Assembly: GCA_030068145.1 (NCBI GenBank)
Contig: JAPJBO010000009.1
Location: 558,001 to 622,000 of the forward strand
Direction: 5' to 3'
DNA: 64,000 nucleotides
Origin: Diplonema papillatum
Taxonomy: Eukaryota > Euglenozoa > Diplonemea > Diplonemida > Diplonemidae
Shown: piece by piece, positions 61,492-64,000 of the stretch
Numbering within the stretch: the stretch's first letter is position 1
Layout of the letters: the number at the start of each line of letters is the position of its first letter
Notes under the pieces: model-generated
Seen by the model: only the letters and a program-made list of their open reading frames with translations
What the model was told of the DNA's origin: nothing
Database searches by the model: none
Program-made: the position numbers and the translations under genes

Positions 61492-63387
61492 GCGAGGTCG
61501 GAGAAGTGCAGATCAAGGGACCGACGCTGTTCGTGGAGTACCACAACCGGCCCGAAGACACGGCCGAAGCTTTCGCGGAGGGGGGCTGGTTCAAAACCGG
61601 CGACCTGGCCACTGTCGGGGCGCACGGCTACATCACGGTGTGCGACCGGAAAAAGGACATGATCCTGACGGGGGGAGAGAACGTGTATTCCGTCGAGGTC
61701 GAGCGCGTCCTCCAGGACCACGCGGACGTCAAGTACGTCGGCGTTTTTGGCGTGCCGAACGCGCTGCTGGGGCAAGTGGTGAAGGCGGTCGTGGAGCTGC
61801 ACCCCGGGTCCGAAGCGACGCCGAACAGCTTGAGACGGCACTGCGCCCGCCTGCTCGCCGACTACAAAGTGCCCCGCGACGTTGAAATCGTCCCGGAGAT
61901 GCCGCTGACGGGCACGCGGAAGGTCGCGAAGGCGGAGCTGAAGGCGCGCGACGCCGCGAAAAGGGCGGCGCGGCCCGCCGCGCGCCCGGCGCGGAGGCTG
62001 GACGTGCTGGAGGACGACACGTACAGCGTCGAGTGGAAGGCGCAACTGATCCGAGGCCCGCCGACGCCGCTTTGCGGTCGATGGGTGGTGTTTTGCGGGG
62101 AGCGGGACGGTTTGGCGGCCCAGCTGGCGGCGGACCTGAAAACAGCAGGCGTCGGGCAGGTCGATCTGATTGTGCCCCCGGAGCCGGGGAATGCCGAGTT
62201 CGACGCGGATGCGATCGGAAAGGAGGCGGCCGGGATTGTGTACATGTGGGCGCTTGCCGGCGGGCCTGCGTGTCCTTTGGGCCCGGGCACCACCGCGGAA
62301 ACGCACTTCGTCCTCCGCGGGTTCCTCGCGGTGCTGCACGCAGCGTACCGCGCGGATGCGAAAACCGGCACCCCGCTGTGGGTCGTCACGAAGGGAGCTG
62401 CGGTGAGTGATCTGGCCGGGACGCGGGCGGCCCCTGCCGCCTGCTCGGCGGTGAACGCCGCGCACCAGGCCCTCTGGGGCATGGCCCGCGTCGTCCCGGC
62501 GGAGCGGCCCGCCGTTCGCTGCCGCATCGTCGACCTCTGCCCCGGCGACGAAGACGTGCAAGCATCCTCCAGGACTCTCCTCGCGGAGATAACGAGTCCT
62601 GACGGAGGTCTCTCGCAAGGCGAATCCGCATACCGAGCCCGCCAGCGGTACGTTCCACGGCTAGTCCGGCGGACTCTCACGCCGCCCGACCAAGGTCCGC
62701 TTGCGAAGTTTGAGAAAAATGCGACTTACGTCATCACCGGTGGAACCGGAGGTCTCGGTAGGCGCCTCGCGCAAGTCATGGCGGAGCGCTGGGGGTTGGC
62801 ATCAATTGTCCTGGTCTCCCGGCGGCAACCGGCGAGCGAAGTGCTCGACGAGATCACAGCCGTCGAAGGCAAGACCGGGGCAAGGATACGGGTTGAGCTC
62901 GCGGATGTATCGGACCTAGCCTCTGTCCGGTCGCTGTTTGCACGGCTTCAGATGGAGACGGCCGGTGCGTCTGGGGCAGCACTGCCCGTGAAGTGTATAT
63001 TCCACCTGGCGGGTGTGGTCGACGATGGCGCGGTGCCTGACCAGACGTGGGAGAGGTTCGAGGCGGTGCTGCGGCCGAAGGTGGCCGGCACGGTGAACCT
63101 GCACGCGGCCGCCGAAGAGTGCGGGCTGCCGCTGGACCACTTCGTGCTGTTTTCGAGCATCTACGGCGTGCTCGGGCACCGCGAGCTGGCGCACTACGCG
63201 GCGGCCAACGCGTTCCAGGACGGCTTCGCGCTCGCCCGCCGCCGGGCGGGGCTCCCGGCCCTTGCTATCAGCTGGGGCACCTGGGCGGACGCCGGCATGG
63301 CCTCCCGCTTCGGGCCCAGCTTCGAGGCGTTCTGGAAGAGCCTCGGCATGGAGTTCGTCCCCCTCGACAGCGGCATGAACACGCTCG
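61492..63387 (+). CDS. Megasynthase exon 2: ligase C-terminal domain and ketoreductase
   Basis: Phase-1 continuation, residues 1426-2058. It starts with the ligase C-terminal subdomain: GEVGEVQIKG, WFKTGDLA, CDRKKDMILTGGENVYSVEVE (hinge) and PLTGTRKVAK with the catalytic Lys. Then comes a polyketide-synthase-type ketoreductase: the structural half starts at YSVEWKAQ (~1603), the NADPH-binding TGGTGGLGRRLA is at ~1840, and catalytic Lys1955, Ser1981, Tyr1994 and Asn1998 have the standard spacing. AGVVDDG is an LDD-like motif, suggesting B-type stereochemistry. No carrier protein or ketosynthase is seen within the window; these may follow downstream. The frame runs on to a stop at 63512, but codons after LDSGMNTLG lose KR similarity, so I propose a donor CTCG|GTGTGT near 63387. 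The gene then continues past the window edge. Confidence 0.8.
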
Positions 63388-63696
63388 GTGTGTATACACT
63401 CTGTCATTCACGCGCAACAGCATGCGCACGCACACTCATTGCAAAAGCTGCGATTCTCAGGTTAGCCAGGTTGGATAGAAAAGCACGTAGAAATAATGCC
63501 AGATATCTCTGAGGACCGAATAAATGCGCTCGTCTGACGCTGTCACGAAGACATTCATTCTTACGCATACACTCCGCGCCGCCACAAACTGGCGCCAGTC
63601 CTCCGCGATATTCGCCATGCGTCGGGGGCCACCCATATGATGGTGCATGTGTTTGAACGTGCTGCATACGTGCTTACTCACGCACCACTTACTGGA
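63388..63696. other. Probable intron or 3' flank of the megasynthase
   Basis: It begins GTGTGTATAC. No recognisable coding sequence is present. It separates the ketoreductase exon from the antisense LINE fragment. Confidence 0.45.
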
Positions 63697-64000
63697 GCAT
63701 TGAGTTCTTTTGAGTACATGAACCACATGGATTAGCATGCACTTTCTCGTAGGTCAGCTACTTTAGGACGTCATCACCTGCCATTGCCACATGTGGAGTT
63801 AGCGGGCTAGGTCTTCTTGTGATTCCGACCGTGTCGGCGAACTTAAGATCGAGCAGGATGCTCGGCTTTCCTTTTCGAGGGCATGTCTCTTCTGTGAGCT
63901 GCTAGCCTTTGGTGTCCCGATATCGGGGATACAGTAGCACCACCTACTGTTGCGCCATCTTCTGTAGAACCACCCACTTTTTGAAATGATCAACATGAAA
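63697..64000 (-). mobile_element. 3' end of a second copy of the LINE, antisense, running off the window
   Basis: On the minus strand it reads GCAATGGCAGGTGATGACGTC...GTGCATGCTAATCCATGTGGTTCATGTACT-AAAAGAACTCAATGC, aligning with 26912-27006. Upstream, the minus-strand frame ending at 63799 has SPTRSESQEDL against SPTQSLESQESQ of the first copy, then diverges or frameshifts. It is therefore older and decayed. Its 3' terminus at 63697 agrees with the boundary defined by the target duplication of the first copy. Confidence 0.82.

Noticed and set aside
63388..63512. Treating the frame to the stop at 63512 as the true C-terminus of the megasynthase
   Set aside because: Ketoreductase similarity ends at LDSGMNTLG exactly before a GTGTGT donor, and the following codons are AT-richer and unlike the exon.

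Overview
This is eukaryotic nuclear DNA, probably from a unicellular alga or other protist. The coding sequence is GC-rich and the spacers are more AT-rich. Domains that belong together are split by GT-AG introns, and there are pieces of a non-LTR retrotransposon. The recognisable proteins are eukaryotic: a vasohibin-type tubulin carboxypeptidase, a WDR82/Swd2-like WD40 protein, a DHHC S-acyltransferase, a carnosine N-methyltransferase-like enzyme, a theta-like GST, an R-S-E ADP-ribosyltransferase domain and a type I megasynthase. The lineage cannot be fixed from sequence alone. Huge intron-poor repetitive exons, a TTTAGGG-containing minisatellite, an acyl-ligase/ketoreductase megasynthase and the type of LINE tail would suit an alveolate-type alga or parasite, but this is weak inference.

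Layout, left to right. 1-19991: one giant gene, entering from the left, with two huge repetitive exons whose junction rebuilds an ADP-ribosyltransferase domain. 19992-24574: spacer with a tandem repeat family (R1), poly-C tracts and an inverted GGAAAC-rich element. 24575-27058: a structured repeat (R5) interrupted by a 5'-truncated LINE with an 11-bp target duplication. 27330-29263: a truncated promoter-plus-5' copy of the methyltransferase gene, then the intact gene. 29264-32391: spacer with an 11-bp minisatellite and an uninterrupted R5 copy. 32392-41940: vasohibin-like protein of about 3,182 residues. 43464-44117: GST, followed by a Tc1/mariner-like MITE and, 2.4 kb on, a GST fragment. 46986-49572: DHHC acyltransferase in two exons. 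52659-53768: WDR82-like gene, followed at once by a telomere-like minisatellite and, 0.7 kb on, an 85-bp copy of part of the gene. 56873 to the right end: a ThDP-like/acyl-ligase/ketoreductase megasynthase running out of the window, with a second LINE fragment in antisense at the edge.

All seven genes are on the plus strand. Proposed introns: 11442-12425, 48090-49374, 61149-61491 and one starting near 63388. The donors are GTTTGC, GTATGC, GTATGC and GTGTGT; two of the introns carry the same dispersed repeats (R1 and R3) near the acceptor. The genes share no obvious pathway. What they share is a genome style: giant low-complexity tails, nearby partial duplicates of three genes, and many short repeat families in introns and spacers.
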